Origin: Holosporales bacterium
Lineage (GTDB): Bacteria > Pseudomonadota > Alphaproteobacteria > Caedimonadales > UBA9215
Assembly: GCA_003503995.1 (NCBI GenBank)
Contig: DOCA01000180.1
Location: 1 to 24,049 of the forward strand
Length of the DNA: 24,049 nucleotides
Direction of reading: 5' to 3'
Shown here piece by piece: positions 23,582 through 24,049 of this stretch (the first letter of the stretch is position 1; each line of letters opens with the position of its first letter). A model generated the notes under the pieces. The model did not search any database. It worked only from the letters and a program-made list of their open reading frames with translations, and was not told where the DNA came from. A program made the translations under genes and the position numbers.

Positions 23582-24049
23582 ATGCAATTTCCCACTCCCC
23601 TTCTGTCCGGCACCCTTATCAAACGCTATAAACGTTTTCTAGCAGATATCCGCCTTGAAAACGGCGAAGAGATCACCGCTCATTGTGCCAACTCTGGCTC
23701 TATGTTGGGCCTTAAGGATGAAGGCAGTCCTGTTTATATCACGAAGGTCCCCGAAGAGGCCAAACGGAAATTGCGCTATGATTGGCAATTTATCGAGGAT
23801 GTCCACAACAATAATAAATGGGTCGGCATCAACACATCTTGGCCCAATAATCTTGTAGAAGAAGCCTTGCTTAATAAACGCCTTCCTGAGCTAGCTGCTT
23901 ACCCTGAGTTTAGACGAGAGGTTAAATACGGCCTTCAAAATTCGCGCATTGACTTTTATCTCAGCGGCGGTGTCCTCCCCCCTTGTTACCTTGAAATTAA
24001 AAACGTCACCCTAAAGGTTGGCGATACTGCCCAATTCCCTGATGCTGTG
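23582..24049 (+). CDS. sfsA: SfsA-family protein (partial, runs off the window)
   Basis: 156 codons are visible from the ATG at 23582; the 3' end lies beyond the window. The N-terminal region shows the SfsA pattern LIKRYKRFLADIRLENGEE and AHCANSGSMLGL, then VGINTSWPNNLVEEAL, SRIDFYLSGG and YLEIKNVTL, the last belonging to the nuclease-like fold seen in the family. E. coli SfsA was named for stimulating sugar fermentation and binds DNA; its biochemical role is unsettled. The full protein is usually about 230-240 residues, so roughly a third is missing. It is divergent from the MoaB/CinA-N gene. Confidence 0.9.
   Translation, partial: MQFPTPLLSGTLIKRYKRFLADIRLENGEEITAHCANSGSMLGLKDEGSPVYITKVPEEAKRKLRYDWQFIEDVHNNNKWVGINTSWPNNLVEEALLNKRLPELAAYPEFRREVKYGLQNSRIDFYLSGGVLPPCYLEIKNVTLKVGDTAQFPDAV

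Noticed and set aside
1..24049. CRISPR arrays, tRNA or rRNA genes, insertion sequences, phage or defence genes
   Set aside because: No regularly spaced direct repeats, no tRNA-like cloverleaf blocks, no transposase or integrase motifs were seen on either strand.

Overview
The window looks like a chromosomal segment of a moderately AT-rich alphaproteobacterium. The support is an IalB-family secreted protein, a MoaB/CinA-N protein lacking the CinA C-terminal half next to sfsA, and AT-rich intergenic DNA. A lineage near the low-GC Holosporales-type alphaproteobacteria is an inference only. I see no rRNA, tRNA, CRISPR array, insertion sequence or phage genes.

Left part (1-7300, all minus strand): a secreted calcineurin-like phosphatase; an outer-membrane beta-barrel gene whose 5' end looks broken; then the most unusual locus. 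This is a three-gene string reading right to left: a LysR regulator, a membrane-anchored UrtA/AmiC-type solute-binding protein, and a 1074-residue protein. The large protein carries two periplasmic Cache sensor modules followed by a complete pentameric ligand-gated ion channel (pLGIC, Cys-loop/Pro-loop superfamily) unit. The binding-protein and channel genes overlap, and there are no ABC permease or ATPase genes beside them. The locus looks like a ligand-sensing channel with its own binding-protein partner rather than a transporter.

Middle part (7400-16132): housekeeping and envelope genes. These are folC, a small secreted protein of unknown function, typA/bipA with a readable promoter and a palindrome over its -10, a TSUP (TauE/SafE) permease, a Nu-class glutathione transferase, ialB, another small secreted protein, a TrkH-type K+ transporter, and a zinc-ribbon membrane protein converging on trkH.

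Right part (16334-21705, plus strand): a compact operon for lipid A aminoarabinose modification in the order arnT - arnE-like - arnB - arnC - arnA decarboxylase domain, closed by a strong terminator. It lacks the ArnA formyltransferase domain, ArnD and a second ArnE/F subunit. UDP-glucuronate would be decarboxylated, transaminated, moved to undecaprenyl phosphate, flipped and attached to lipid A, but the formylation and deformylation steps must be supplied elsewhere or skipped.

Right end (21778-24049): a tandem universal stress protein, the MoaB/CinA-N protein (both minus), and the start of sfsA (plus), cut by the window edge.
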